Counted from the stretch's first letter, positions 17,013 through 26,677 are shown. The stretch: 64,000 bases of DNA from Bacteroidota bacterium (GCA_018266795.1 JAFDZV010000013.1:142486-206485), one strand, 5' to 3'. The notes: a model not told the origin generated them from the sequence alone. Made by a program: numbers and translations.

Positions 17013-17597
17013 TCACGACCCGCGCAGGTCGTCGAGGCCCCAGGAGAGGCGTTCGCGAAGTATCTCGCGCGCCTTGAAGATCCTGAACTTCACGGTGGAC
17101 ATCGCCTGCCCGGTGATGTTCACGATCTCCTGGTACGACCTCCCCTCGTATTCACGCAGCACGAGCGCCTCCCGATAGATCTCCGGAAGGCGCGCGATCT
17201 CACTGGCAAGCTGCTCCTGCAACGCAACATCGTGGTCGGCACCAGCCATTCCACTGTATGCGGCAGATTCATCGAAGCTGGTGTGGTCCTTGGAATCGCG
17301 GCGCGCGTTCAGACAGAGATTGCGTGCTATCGTATGCACCCACCCGGCGAAGTTCGTGCCGGGAATGAAGCGTTCGCGGTTTGTATGGACCCTGATGAAA
17401 ACCTCCTGCAGTATGTCCTTCGCGGCATCACGATCGTTCACCATGCGCAGGCAGTAGATGAAGAGCTGCGTCTTGTAGCGATCGTAGAGTACACGGAAGG
17501 CCTTCCGGTCCTCCTTGCGGACGCGCTTCATCAGCTCATCGTCGGAGAGAGTCGTCTCGTCCGATTGCCGTCGTATGAACACGTCAGTAAGAGTCAC
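17013..17597 (-). CDS. ECF-family RNA polymerase sigma factor
   Basis: A 194-residue sigma-70 family ECF factor. Region 2 (about 24-95) has AFRVLYDRYKTQLFIYCLRM and the -10-recognition helix AKDILQEVFIRVHTN, then FAGWVHTIARNLCLNARR. Region 4 (about 132-184) has the helix-turn-helix YREALVLREYEGRSYQEI followed by STVKFRIFKAREILRERL. No regulatory C-terminal extension is present. It is the first gene of the operon leading into the putative anti-sigma/barrel protein, a lipoprotein and the IgGFc-like protein. In such pairs the sigma factor usually autoregulates its operon; a matching promoter could not be defined by eye. Confidence 0.95.
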   Translation of the reverse strand: MTLTDVFIRRQSDETTLSDDELMKRVRKEDRKAFRVLYDRYKTQLFIYCLRMVNDRDAAKDILQEVFIRVHTNRERFIPGTNFAGWVHTIARNLCLNARRDSKDHTSFDESAAYSGMAGADHDVALQEQLASEIARLPEIYREALVLREYEGRSYQEIVNITGQAMSTVKFRIFKAREILRERLSWGLDDLRGS

Positions 17598-18041
17598 GGA
17601 AGAACTGCCTCAGTTGGTTAGCGTCGCGAACTCCGCCAGGGGACATCGTTCAGCTTCGCCGGTATGGCGCGTCGGGCCCGAGACGAAGAAGACCTGATTA
17701 CGCCGCCATCTTAACACGCCATATCCGCTTTTGTTAGTGAGCAGAGTACGGCACGATGGTTATTTTCCGGCGGGAATCGCGTCACGACACGGAACGGCGC
17801 GGGCCCGGATGATGAATTTGCGGCTTTCACGGTACAGTTCCTATCTGCTTCCGGCCGGCCCGGCCGGTTTTCGGCCGGCAGGATCCGGGGCACCGTCCGG
17901 CGCAACGGGCATCGAAGGAACAGAGTGATACAGCGGCCCTGGCGGCATCCGCACCGTTCCTCATGTATTATGGGTAATGCACGCCCAGGCTTCGGCGCGG
18001 ATGCGGATGCATCGCCGAAGGCGGGCGCAGCGATCAATCAC
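17598..18041. other. Divergent intergenic region between the ECF sigma gene and rsmE
   Basis: No supported gene in 444 bases. It must hold the promoter of the sigma operon on the minus strand. At 17851-17880 there are three CGGCCGG blocks within 30 bases, able to form GC hairpins. The only open frame is an N-terminal extension of rsmE from 17925, not needed for the family fold. Confidence 0.5.
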
Positions 18042-18797
18042 ATGCCAGGCTTTCAACCCGACATACCGGCGCTCTTCCTGCCGAAACGATATGGGCGTGA
18101 CGAGATCGTGACTCTCGATTCCGATGAGGAACGGCACGCGCGCGCGCTCCGGCTGCGCGCGGGAGATCCGCTGCTGCTGCTGGACGGCAACGGCAGCCGC
18201 ACAGATGCCGTTGTGGAACGAATAGACCGGAGAAGCGTGGCGGTTCGCATCGGCGAATCGGTATTGGACGGGGCGGAAGGGAGAACGTATATTGTCTTGG
18301 GCATTGGCATTCTTTCCGATCGAGCCCGATTCGAGTGGCTCGTCGAAAAAGCTGTGGAGCTGGGAGTCCGCGAGATTCAACCACTCGTGACGGCGCGCTC
18401 CGAAGGCCGCATCCAGACTGAACGCACAAGGCGAATCGCCATCGCAGCGCTGAAGCAATCGCAGCGCTCGTTTCTGCCGGCGATCCTTGAACCGCTGCCG
18501 TTTGCGCAGATGGTTGGCAGTCTGAGCCGATTCGGCCACTCCTACATCTGCCACGAAACGGCGTCTCCCTCAGATTCGCTTGTCCGATTCCTGTGCGATA
18601 GCGCAGTGCCCCCTTCGCTTGCGATACTGATCGGCCCGGAAGGCGGCTTCAGTAGCGAAGAGGCCTGCAATGCACAGCAGGCGGGAGCAATCGTTGCTTC
18701 GCTGGGCGAAGCGCGGCTCCGCGCAGAAACTGCTGCGCTCGTGGCACTATCCCTTGCCGCGAGTCTGTCCGATGCACGACCGCGGAATGCCGGGTAA
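18042..18797 (+). CDS. rsmE: 16S rRNA m3U1498 methyltransferase RsmE
   Basis: A 251-residue SPOUT methyltransferase that N3-methylates U1498 of 16S rRNA in the 30S subunit. The N-terminal PUA-like domain includes ERHARALRLRAGDPLLLLDG. The knotted catalytic domain shows EKAVELGVREIQPL, the SAM-binding LIGPEGGFSSEE (about 199-210) and the terminal knot LGEARLRAETAALVAL. The start is the ATG giving MPGFQPDIPALFLPKR, because RsmE starts with this strand; upstream in-frame starts would add up to 39 unconserved residues. It is followed 60 bases later by an ABC ATPase gene on the same strand. Confidence 0.93.
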   Translation: MPGFQPDIPALFLPKRYGRDEIVTLDSDEERHARALRLRAGDPLLLLDGNGSRTDAVVERIDRRSVAVRIGESVLDGAEGRTYIVLGIGILSDRARFEWLVEKAVELGVREIQPLVTARSEGRIQTERTRRIAIAALKQSQRSFLPAILEPLPFAQMVGSLSRFGHSYICHETASPSDSLVRFLCDSAVPPSLAILIGPEGGFSSEEACNAQQAGAIVASLGEARLRAETAALVALSLAASLSDARPRNAG

Positions 18798-18857
18798 CCG
18801 CGGGTCATGCCTCGGTGTTTGTCGTTCCCTCAGACTCACATTCTCACTCTCTGCCGT

Positions 18858-19888
<1,031 letters not shown>

Positions 19889-19889
<1 letters not shown>

Positions 19890-20416
19890 TGAATCACCTC
19901 GAGGGTCATCGGAACCGGACTCTTCGGCTCTCCGCGATCGTGGCGGGCGCGCTGCTGTTATTTGCCGTGCCTCCGCTGAAGGCCCAACTTCCCGTGCAGT
20001 CCCCGGAGGCGGTCGACGCCGCCCGGTTCGTGGCCCCGACGCCAGGCGGCGACGGCATCTCCGACGCTCCGGCCGTGTTCGGCTCTCCCGGCATCCGCGG
20101 CATCTCCATGCAGGGCGATCCCACGGTGATCCAGCCCGGAGCACGTGACTACCTGGAGCCGAATCGCCCCAATCCGTTCGGCCCGATCACCAACGGCACA
20201 GAGATCGCCTATGATCTCGGCCAGCAATCGCACGTCGAGATCTACATTTACGACTTCTTCTATCGTCGCATTTTGACGCTCATCGACGAAGTACAGACGG
20301 CCGGGCGCTACTCCATCAACTTCGTGCCGGACGCTTCGCTTCCAAGCGGAATGTACTTCTATGAGTTCAAGACCGATCGCTCGCGCGAGCTGCGGCGGAT
20401 GATGTACATCCGATAG
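19889..20416 (+). CDS. Small exported protein consisting mainly of a T9SS sorting domain
   Basis: A 175-residue exported protein. The signal peptide covers about residues 1-32 (LSAIVAGALLLFAVPPLKAQ). A short Pro/Gly-rich stretch follows (about 33-85), with no recognisable cargo domain. From about residue 88 to the end it is a T9SS/FlgD-like C-terminal domain: LEPNRPNPFGPITNGTEIAY, then VEIYIYDFFYRRILTL, LPSGMYFYEFKTD and terminal RRMMYIR. The ATG overlaps the stop of the ABC ATPase (TAATG), implying translational coupling. A cargo-less sorting domain is odd; it could be a small surface protein or a remnant of a larger T9SS substrate. Function is unknown. Confidence 0.8.
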
Positions 20417-20647
20417 TCGACGTTCAGCAGCCTTCGAGCGGCAACCACCCGGCGGTTGTCCTCACAATCGGCACCATGCAAGTCCCCGAAGAGACGGTCG
20501 ACACGGCAGGTTTGCGCACCGCTTTCTTCATGTTCTTCCCAGCATCAGCTCTCGGCCTTCGTAGCCGCGCCCCCGGCCGGCAACGCTCCGATGATACATA
20601 CCAGTACCAGGTTGTGCCCCGCTCCCGCTGGCCACGTAGGAGTAACC

Positions 20648-23056
20648 ATGCAGCTCTATCGCGTTTGTCTACCCCTTGTCCTCCTCGTTGCCGCGGTGAG
20701 TATCTGCTCTGCGCAGGACCTTCCACGCCCTACCCTTCTGGCGCGTCACAGCGACTTCACGACCGAGGGAACGGAGTTCTGGGTTGTCTTCCAGAAGAAC
20801 TTCCGCGACTACACGACCGATGAACGAACGCAGGCGCAGAAGCCTGCGGACGCGCTTCAGCTGGAGCTTTTCATAACCTCCAGCGAGAACGTCACCGGCT
20901 ACGTGGACATCCACGGCCTCGGCTTCCATCAGCCGTTCACCGTTGCCGCCGGCAAGGTGATTTCAATCCCGATCGACACCGCGGCACAGGTTCGAAGCAG
21001 TGAAAAGATCGAGGACCTCGCCGTACACATCGTGGCCGATCACCCGATCGCCGTCTACGGTCTGAACCGCCGCTACCAGACAACCGATACCTACCTGGCG
21101 CATCCGGTGAACGTTCTCGGCACCAGCTATCGCGCAATGTGCTATGCGTGGCTGCAGAACGATCTGCTTGCGCAGGTTGCCATCATCGGCACGCAGGACA
21201 ACACGCACGTGAAGATCACGCCGTCCTGCCGCACGCAGAAGGGGAAGCCGGGGAAGCAGCCGTTCGAGGTGGTTCTGAATCGCGGCGATGTCTATCAGGT
21301 AATCCCGAAATACGATCCCAGCACCAAGTCCGATCTCACCGGCTCGCTCATCGAGTCGGACAAGCCGGTCTCCGTGTTCAGCGGTCACAACTGCGCGTAC
21401 GTTCCGGATCCCCGCGTGAAGGCGTGCAACCTTCTCGTGGAGCAGTTGCCGTCGATCAAGGCCTGGGGCCGTCAGTTCTTCGTCGGCACGCTTGCCGGCC
21501 GCTCCAGCTCGGTGATCCGCGTCCTCGCCAACGAGGACAGCACGCATGTGTTCGAGAACAATCATCTGGTGGCAACGCTCGGCGCGGGAGAATTCTACGA
21601 GAACAAGAACCAGTCGCAGCACACCATGGTCACCAGCGACAAGCCGGTGCTGGTGGCGCAGTACTCCAAGGGCTTCGACAACGGTGACGACGTGGGCGAT
21701 CCGATGATGATCGTGGTTGCCCCCACGGAGCAGTTCCTTGCAGGCTATCGCATCGCAACACCGGTGCGCGGTTCGTGGCATCATTACATGAACCTGATCG
21801 TACCCACACGATCCATCGAAACGATGCGGCTGGATGAACAACCGATCGACCGGCGGCAGTTCCGCACGTTCGGCCTGAGTCTGTACTCGATTGCGCAGAT
21901 CGAGGTTGCCTACGGCACCCACGTGATCACCGGCGACGAGCCGTTCGGGCTCTACAGCTACGGCTTCGGCTACGACGACGCCGCATACGATGCCTACGGA
22001 AACGGCGGCGGCCAGTCCATGGACCAGGTTATCCAGCTTCCCGATACCATTCCGCCTACGCTCACCTACACAACCACACGCGGCCCCGGACGCGAGGTTG
22101 TGATCGCGGCAATCGCCCGCGACGATCGTGTCAACGACAAGGGTATCGATCAGATCACCGTGCTCGATCATGAGAACGTGAACGCCACGATGCAGAAGTT
22201 CGAGCCCGGCGTACCGCAGGTTCCGATTGCCGTCACCATGCCGGTGCCGCGCCAGAACGCCTACATCCGTCTGCGCCTGCGCGACAAGGCGGGCAACACC
22301 AGCACGTTCACGATCTGCGCCAAGTATGAGCCGCGCGGCGACTCGATGCGCATTACGCTGCTGCACGGAAGCGAATCGTGCGACTTCTCCAACAACTTCC
22401 TTCTGGGCGGATACTTCAAGTACTCCGGTGTGGACAACAACGTGGAGCTTCCGATGAACTCCCCCGCCATCAACAACCCGGTGGTACTGAAGGGGAATCA
22501 CGGCCAGCCGGTGTACGGCTTCGGCGCATACGCGGAACAGTCGTACGGTGGGAACTTCTACCTCACGGGCCGCGTGGGCTTCGACTTCCATGTCGGCAAC
22601 CTGTTCGGCTACTGGCCGGACTCGCTCGGCACTCGTGCACAGGATGGCACACTCATCATCGAGGAGTTCCATCTGCATCGCCTCAGCGCGATGCTCACAC
22701 TCTCCCCCGGAGCGGAGTACTACTTCGCCGAGCGGAAGGCCTACCTGTTCGGGCTTCTCAACGTGGCTCTGCCGCTCATCACCTCGGAGACCTTCACCCG
22801 CACGATTCTGCGTCCGGGAAACTATGTCTACCAGAACGGCACAGGGACCGAGGAGATCTATTCCGGCAGCGGCCCGTCCGGCCTGGCGGTGATGATCACT
22901 CCCGAGATCGGCATCGGCGCTGCGGTGGAGATTCGTTCCGGGTGGCGGATATTCGGCGAGCTGGGCATCGGTACATCGCTTACGTCCGCATCACCGGGAC
23001 GTGACTGGACCACCAGCTATATCACAGGACGCGGTGGCGCCAAGATTCGATTCTGA
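20648..23056 (+). CDS. IgGFc-binding-like domain fused to an outer-membrane beta-barrel
   Basis: An 802-residue exported protein. The start is the ATG giving MQLYRVCLPLVLLVAAVSIC; an in-frame ATG at 20456 would hide the signal peptide. Residues 40-480 match the IgGFc-binding N-terminal family: EGTEFWVVFQKNF, then HPIAVYGLNRRYQTTDTYLA and IIGTQDNTHVKITPS, paralogous to the protein at 12314-14668. Residues about 500-590 form a beta-sandwich-like linker. The last 200 residues have barrel features: GNFYLTGRVGFDFHVG, LSPGAEYYFAERKAYLFG, PEIGIGAAVEIRSGWRIFGE and a C-terminal GGAKIRF with terminal Phe. There is no T9SS domain, so this copy is probably anchored by its own barrel and inserted by BAM. 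Confidence 0.85.
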   Translation: MQLYRVCLPLVLLVAAVSICSAQDLPRPTLLARHSDFTTEGTEFWVVFQKNFRDYTTDERTQAQKPADALQLELFITSSENVTGYVDIHGLGFHQPFTVAAGKVISIPIDTAAQVRSSEKIEDLAVHIVADHPIAVYGLNRRYQTTDTYLAHPVNVLGTSYRAMCYAWLQNDLLAQVAIIGTQDNTHVKITPSCRTQKGKPGKQPFEVVLNRGDVYQVIPKYDPSTKSDLTGSLIESDKPVSVFSGHNCAYVPDPRVKACNLLVEQLPSIKAWGRQFFVGTLAGRSSSVIRVLANEDSTHVFENNHLVATLGAGEFYENKNQSQHTMVTSDKPVLVAQYSKGFDNGDDVGDPMMIVVAPTEQFLAGYRIATPVRGSWHHYMNLIVPTRSIETMRLDEQPIDRRQFRTFGLSLYSIAQIEVAYGTHVITGDEPFGLYSYGFGYDDAAYDAYGNGGGQSMDQVIQLPDTIPPTLTYTTTRGPGREVVIAAIARDDRVNDKGIDQITVLDHENVNATMQKFEPGVPQVPIAVTMPVPRQNAYIRLRLRDKAGNTSTFTICAKYEPRGDSMRITLLHGSESCDFSNNFLLGGYFKYSGVDNNVELPMNSPAINNPVVLKGNHGQPVYGFGAYAEQSYGGNFYLTGRVGFDFHVGNLFGYWPDSLGTRAQDGTLIIEEFHLHRLSAMLTLSPGAEYYFAERKAYLFGLLNVALPLITSETFTRTILRPGNYVYQNGTGTEEIYSGSGPSGLAVMITPEIGIGAAVEIRSGWRIFGELGIGTSLTSASPGRDWTTSYITGRGGAKIRF

Positions 23057-23214
23057 GCGGACGCATGTTCGTGGCAGGCCGGCGCCGACGCCGGGAACGC
23101 GCACTTCAGGCTCCTGCGCCCGACAACAGAGACCCTGCAGAACGGCCATCGGCTCGTGCTCCGGCATGATATCGATGGCCGCCTGCCGTTTCAGCATCAC
23201 GGCAAGGGTCGGCG

Positions 23215-24033
23215 TCACGACGCGCGGCCTGCGAATGCGCTGCTCACGCGCTGGTGCAGCAATTCGGCGAGAGCGCGAGCGGACTCACGAGGCGATTCGA
23301 GCTGCGGCGGCACAACCGGTTCCAGGAAGGTGATCGTTGCGTGCACGGAGGGAAGCTTCAGCATGCGCCATCCGTGCGTGTGAAACGGCGGCGCGGGATC
23401 GTACCAGTAGACGAGGTTCCTGTTCTCCGGCGCGAGCGGAACGTTCCCGATGCGCGTGTAGCGGATCACGTACGGCTGCACGGTAAAGCCCGCGGCACTG
23501 ACGGCGCCGAAGAGGAACGGCTTGAAGTCGCGCACGGTGTCGCCGGACGACGTGCCTCCTTCCGGGAAGAGCGCTATGCGCACTCCCTCACGAGCTCTCT
23601 CCGCAAGGCCCGCCGATGACTCCACCGCCGAGCGGATCGAGCTTCGGTCGATAAAGACCGTGCCGGCCAGGCGGGCGAAGAGGCCGATCACCGGCCAGTC
23701 CTTCACATCGTGCCGCGATACGAACACACCACCGACGCCGATGGTTGCAACCAGGATATCCAGATAGCCCACGTGATTGCCAACGAAGACCAGAGCATCC
23801 GGCCTTCGCTTCCCCACCACCCGCACATGGAGCCCGCAGCAGAAGGCCATCACATGGCCGAAGAGCGGCGTCAACGCCAGCACCACCTTGAACCGCGCGC
23901 GGCGGCCGCCAAGGCTGGCAAGCGCAATCGGAATCGATGTGAGCACAAGCAGGGCAACCGAGGCCAGCAGCAACAGCAGCAGCCGGATCGCTCCGCGCAG
24001 CGCGCTCTCGTGTATGGGTATGGTCCGGGTCAT
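23215..24033 (-). CDS. 1-acylglycerol-3-phosphate acyltransferase-like protein (PlsC family)
   Basis: A 272-residue membrane acyltransferase. An N-terminal hydrophobic helix (about 16-40, RLLLLLLASVALLVLTSIPI) anchors it to the inner membrane. The catalytic NHxxxxD motif is GNHVGYLD (about 85-92). The substrate-binding block FPEGGTSSGD (about 155-164) is present, with a further motif near VQPYVIRY. PlsC enzymes acylate lysophosphatidic acid in phospholipid synthesis; other members acylate lipid A precursors or ornithine lipids, so the acceptor is uncertain. It is divergent from the TrmH-like gene and convergent with the IgGFc-barrel gene. Confidence 0.88.
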   Translation of the reverse strand: MTRTIPIHESALRGAIRLLLLLLASVALLVLTSIPIALASLGGRRARFKVVLALTPLFGHVMAFCCGLHVRVVGKRRPDALVFVGNHVGYLDILVATIGVGGVFVSRHDVKDWPVIGLFARLAGTVFIDRSSIRSAVESSAGLAERAREGVRIALFPEGGTSSGDTVRDFKPFLFGAVSAAGFTVQPYVIRYTRIGNVPLAPENRNLVYWYDPAPPFHTHGWRMLKLPSVHATITFLEPVVPPQLESPRESARALAELLHQRVSSAFAGRAS

Positions 24034-24074
24034 GCGGCGTTTGAACCGTGATCGTGCGGCGTCGTGCGCAATCG

Positions 24075-24082
24075 TACCTTTG
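24075..24082 (+). promoter_or_regulatory. Putative -7 element (TACCTTTG) upstream of the TrmH-like gene
   Basis: A match to TAnnTTTG placed 23 bases before the ATG at 24106, predicting a leader of under 20 bases. No TTG lies at the proper distance upstream. Confidence 0.35.
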
Positions 24083-24105
24083 CCGCTGTATCAACTGGAT
24101 CGATC

Positions 24106-24645
24106 ATGCGGAAACTGATTCACGAGGAGATACTTGCGCAGCGGCTCAACAGCCGTGATGCGCTCCACGGGAAACGTCACCCCGTTGCCGGTATCCTGGA
24201 GGATATCCGGTCGCTCTACAACGTCGGCTCCTGCTTTCGCACAGCGGACGCGATGCTGTTGGACCGGCTGGTGCTCTGCGGCTATACGCCTGCCCCGCCG
24301 CGCAAGGAGATCGCAAAGACGGCGCTCGGAGCAACGGAGTCCGTGCCGTGGGAGCATGTGCACGATACCGCCCAGGCGATCATCGCATTGAAGGGAGAAG
24401 GCTATCGCGTTCTGGCATTGGAGATCACCGATAGCGGCGTGCCACTGGACCGGATCGCACACGATGGACGCCCGATCGCATTCGTCGCCGGCAACGAGAT
24501 CGCCGGCGTGAGCGCACGGGCGCTTGCCGAATGTGACGGCGCCATCGAGATTCCGATGTACGGCGTCAAACATTCGCTCAACGTTGCGGTGGCCTTCGGC
24601 ATCGCGGCCTGGGAGCTTGTCAGGCTGACGCGGGCCGGCGGCTGA
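24106..24645 (+). CDS. TrmH/SpoU-family RNA 2'-O-methyltransferase
   Basis: A 179-residue SPOUT methyltransferase. The SpoU motifs are in order: motif 1 DIRSLYNVGSCFRTADAM (about 33-50), motif 2 FVAGNEIAGVSARAL (about 138-152), and motif 3 with IEIPMYGVKHSLNVAVAFGI forming the knot. It lacks the N-terminal RNA-binding extension of RlmB, so it resembles small TrmH or TrmL-like enzymes. The RNA target (tRNA or rRNA) is not decidable. The start is the ATG giving MRKLIHEEILA. It probably forms a monocistronic unit. Confidence 0.9.
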   Translation: MRKLIHEEILAQRLNSRDALHGKRHPVAGILEDIRSLYNVGSCFRTADAMLLDRLVLCGYTPAPPRKEIAKTALGATESVPWEHVHDTAQAIIALKGEGYRVLALEITDSGVPLDRIAHDGRPIAFVAGNEIAGVSARALAECDGAIEIPMYGVKHSLNVAVAFGIAAWELVRLTRAGG

Positions 24646-24693
24646 CCGGCCCCGCGAACAGTGTGCATCGCCGGCCGCGCATGCACGGCGCTC

Positions 24694-24999
24694 TCAGACT
24701 TCGTTGAACTCGCCGTGCACCATCGTCACCAGCTTCCCCGCGAAGCCCATCACATCGTTGCCTGCCGTCTTGTTCTCCTCGCTCGCCATCGCAGCCTTGA
24801 ATGCATCCTTGTCTGCGAAGTGCATCTCGGCGATCAGATAGTACGGGGAGTCGCCGGCAAATGCGCGCGTGTTGCGGCTCACGACCAGCCTCTCGAGGCC
24901 GGGCACCTTCTTCATGAGAGGAGCGTGCACCTCGTTGTAGTGCGTATCGAACTCTTCGATGTTGTCCGGCCTGGTAAAGAAGGCAACGAGCTTGTACAT
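24694..24999 (-). CDS. EthD-like (dimeric alpha-beta barrel) small protein
   Basis: A 101-residue cytosolic protein. It begins MYKLVAFFTRPDNIEEFDTH and has HAPLMKKVPGLERLVVSRN and YYLIAEMHFADKDAFKAAM, matching the EthD family of ferredoxin-like dimers. EthD was described with ETBE-degrading cytochrome P450 operons; most homologues are general small-molecule-binding or oxidoreductase-like proteins of unknown reaction. No P450 is nearby. A long frame extends upstream of the ATG but loses any similarity, so the start at MYKLVAFF is firm. Confidence 0.88.
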   Translation of the reverse strand: MYKLVAFFTRPDNIEEFDTHYNEVHAPLMKKVPGLERLVVSRNTRAFAGDSPYYLIAEMHFADKDAFKAAMASEENKTAGNDVMGFAGKLVTMVHGEFNEV

Positions 25000-25310
25000 G
25001 ATTCCCTGTTGATGCGTTTCTGTTGTTCTGCTGTAAGCCTCCGCCGTTCGGAGCGGGACGCCGAGGTGCGGGATCGATTTCGAGAGAAGCCCTCCACCGC
25101 GTTCCGGGCCCGCCGATTCGGAGAGCACCCAATATAGCAGAGCCGCATGGTAATGTGGTGGCATACGCGCGGCAATCGCCCGCGCCGGGCCGGGGTTTCG
25201 CCTGCGGATTTGCAGGATAGCCGTTGAACCGTAGTTTGCGCACTGCACGAGCCTTCGTGTGCAACCAGCGTGCGAACGCGCACGCCGATCTTCGTTCATA
25301 CAGGCATTTC
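25000..25310. other. Divergent gap between the EthD-like and M15-like genes
   Basis: No supported gene in 311 bases. A TATATTGG box on the minus strand (25136 to 25129) fits the TAnnTTnG pattern and could serve the EthD-like gene with a leader of about 125 bases. Confidence 0.4.
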
Positions 25311-26189
25311 ATGGCACGCTCCCGCACACAGTTCCCGGCGTCCATTCTTGCTGCGCTCATGATCGTTGCAGCAGGAAGTGCCGCTCTCGCGCGCGACGTC
25401 GCGTGGGGCGATTGGCCGGACGCTCCATGCATCAACGCGTTCTGCCCGAGCTGGCTGAATCGTCCCCTGTTCCCGCCGGTCGACGGCGAGATGAAGATGC
25501 GCGCCTACGTTGACGCCGCCTCGCTCACGCTGGACAATCGTGTACGTGCCACGTTGCCGAAGATCGACGGCCTTCCGCGGCAGTTGCTGGCGTTGAAATA
25601 CTATCTGGCCCGCACTCCCCGCGAGATCCGCCTGGGCTGGGTATGGACGCCACAGCAGGCGCTTCGCTACCGGAGGACGAAGGAGTACGAAGCGGTGATC
25701 GCCGAAGTGGAGAAGGTAAGGGCGAAGTTCGCGGAGTTGAACCCGGGCTATCAGTTGAGAGTGAGCACGGAGATCCGCACGCTGATCGAACAGATCGCGA
25801 ACTGGAATCAGATGCCATCGGTTCTGGCGGCATCGCAGGGGCTCGTCACCGAATGCTCGCGTGTGATGCAGGACACGCTGTACCACCTCCCCCCCGCCCC
25901 GCCCGATCTGCAACGGTTCCGGAAATTTCTTGCCAGGTATCGTGTGGTGGTGGTTCCCACGGTTTCCGTGCCGGGCCTCTCGCAGCACGGCCAGTTGAAG
26001 GCGTTCGACTTCGTTGTGATGAAGGGAGACCGGATCGCCGCTGGCACGGAATCGGAGACCATCCGCACCGCCTGGGACCGGGCCGGCTGGACCTCCAAAT
26101 TGAAGGAGGCCGTGCGCCAGTCGGGCGCCAAATTTCAGGGGCCGCTCGCCAGCCCTCGCGAGCCTTGGCACTACTCCTACGCGCTTTGA
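25311..26189 (+). CDS. Exported M15-type D-Ala-D-Ala carboxypeptidase-like protein
   Basis: A 292-residue exported protein; the signal peptide is about residues 1-28 (ASILAALMIVAAGSAALARD). The C-terminal 70 residues carry the zinc-ligand pattern of LAS/M15 peptidases: GLSQHGQLKAFDF (His226 and Asp233) and EPWHYSY (His287), with a WDRAGWTSKL helix between. This matches the VanY/VanX-like SxHxxGxAxD...EPWH layout, with one shift in spacing before the Asp. The N-terminal 190 residues are helical and unrecognised. The likely activity is trimming of peptidoglycan stem peptides in the periplasm. The start is the ATG preceding the signal peptide; an ATG at 25224 in the same frame is less likely. 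Confidence 0.75.
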   Translation: MARSRTQFPASILAALMIVAAGSAALARDVAWGDWPDAPCINAFCPSWLNRPLFPPVDGEMKMRAYVDAASLTLDNRVRATLPKIDGLPRQLLALKYYLARTPREIRLGWVWTPQQALRYRRTKEYEAVIAEVEKVRAKFAELNPGYQLRVSTEIRTLIEQIANWNQMPSVLAASQGLVTECSRVMQDTLYHLPPAPPDLQRFRKFLARYRVVVVPTVSVPGLSQHGQLKAFDFVVMKGDRIAAGTESETIRTAWDRAGWTSKLKEAVRQSGAKFQGPLASPREPWHYSYAL

Positions 26190-26263
26190 GGCTGCGCGCA
26201 CCGAAGTGGTGCCGCGAAGCCAGCCCGCCGAACAATCTGCAGCCAGCCCTATCATTGCGCCAC

Positions 26264-26677
26264 ATGGAGATGCCGCCGCACATCGAGAGGTCGACGAACA
26301 CACGCTTCCGCACGGCATGGTTCTACTTCACGCTGCAGGGAGCAGGCACCGCATTCTGGTGGTGCGCCATGGTTGCATCGAACGAAGCACGAGCATTCTT
26401 CTTCCCCTCCACGGTAGACTATCGCTTCTTTCTTCTCCCCGACCTGCTCTTCTTCATCGGCGGCTCCCTTGCATGCGCCGTTGCAGTGCGTGCGCGAAGC
26501 CCGCGCATGCACATCATGATGTGGGCTACCTCCGGCGGAATTCTGTATGCAACCCTTCTCACGATTGCGGTCTGCCTCCAGACGCAAACGGCGCTCCCCG
26601 GTGCGCTTGCCATGAGCGCCGCAGCGGCCGGCACACTCCTCTGTACGATCACTCTCAGCAGGAGAACCCGCACATGA
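26264..26677 (+). CDS. Four-helix inner-membrane protein of unknown function
   Basis: A 137-residue protein starting MEMPPHIERSTNTRFR. It has four predicted transmembrane helices (about 18-38, 54-74, 80-103 and 111-131) with few charged residues between them. Its stop overlaps the start of the following methyltransferase-like gene (ATGA), so the two are translationally coupled and may act together. I recognise no family. The start is the ATG closest to the first helix; the frame continues upstream across the M15-like gene without similarity. Confidence 0.7.
   Translation: MEMPPHIERSTNTRFRTAWFYFTLQGAGTAFWWCAMVASNEARAFFFPSTVDYRFFLLPDLLFFIGGSLACAVAVRARSPRMHIMMWATSGGILYATLLTIAVCLQTQTALPGALAMSAAAAGTLLCTITLSRRTRT

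Noticed and set aside
17608..17700. tRNA-like segment (CTCAGTTGGTTAGCG resembles a D-arm)
   Set aside because: No matching acceptor stem, anticodon stem or T-loop (GTTCGAATC) follows within 80 bases.
3708..17880. GC-rich CGGCCGG palindromes at 3708-3724 and 17851-17880 as a dispersed intergenic repeat family
   Set aside because: The units are short, the flanks are unrelated, and similar strings occur by chance in coding sequence of this composition.
20424..20726. A 100-codon minus-strand frame upstream of the IgGFc-barrel gene
   Set aside because: It overlaps the signal peptide of that gene on the opposite strand, is Arg-rich and shows no domain.
22991..23218. A 75-codon minus-strand frame starting with a GTG that overlaps the acyltransferase stop
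   Set aside because: It runs 66 bases into the end of the IgGFc-barrel gene, has no recognisable motif, and its composition resembles random frame content.
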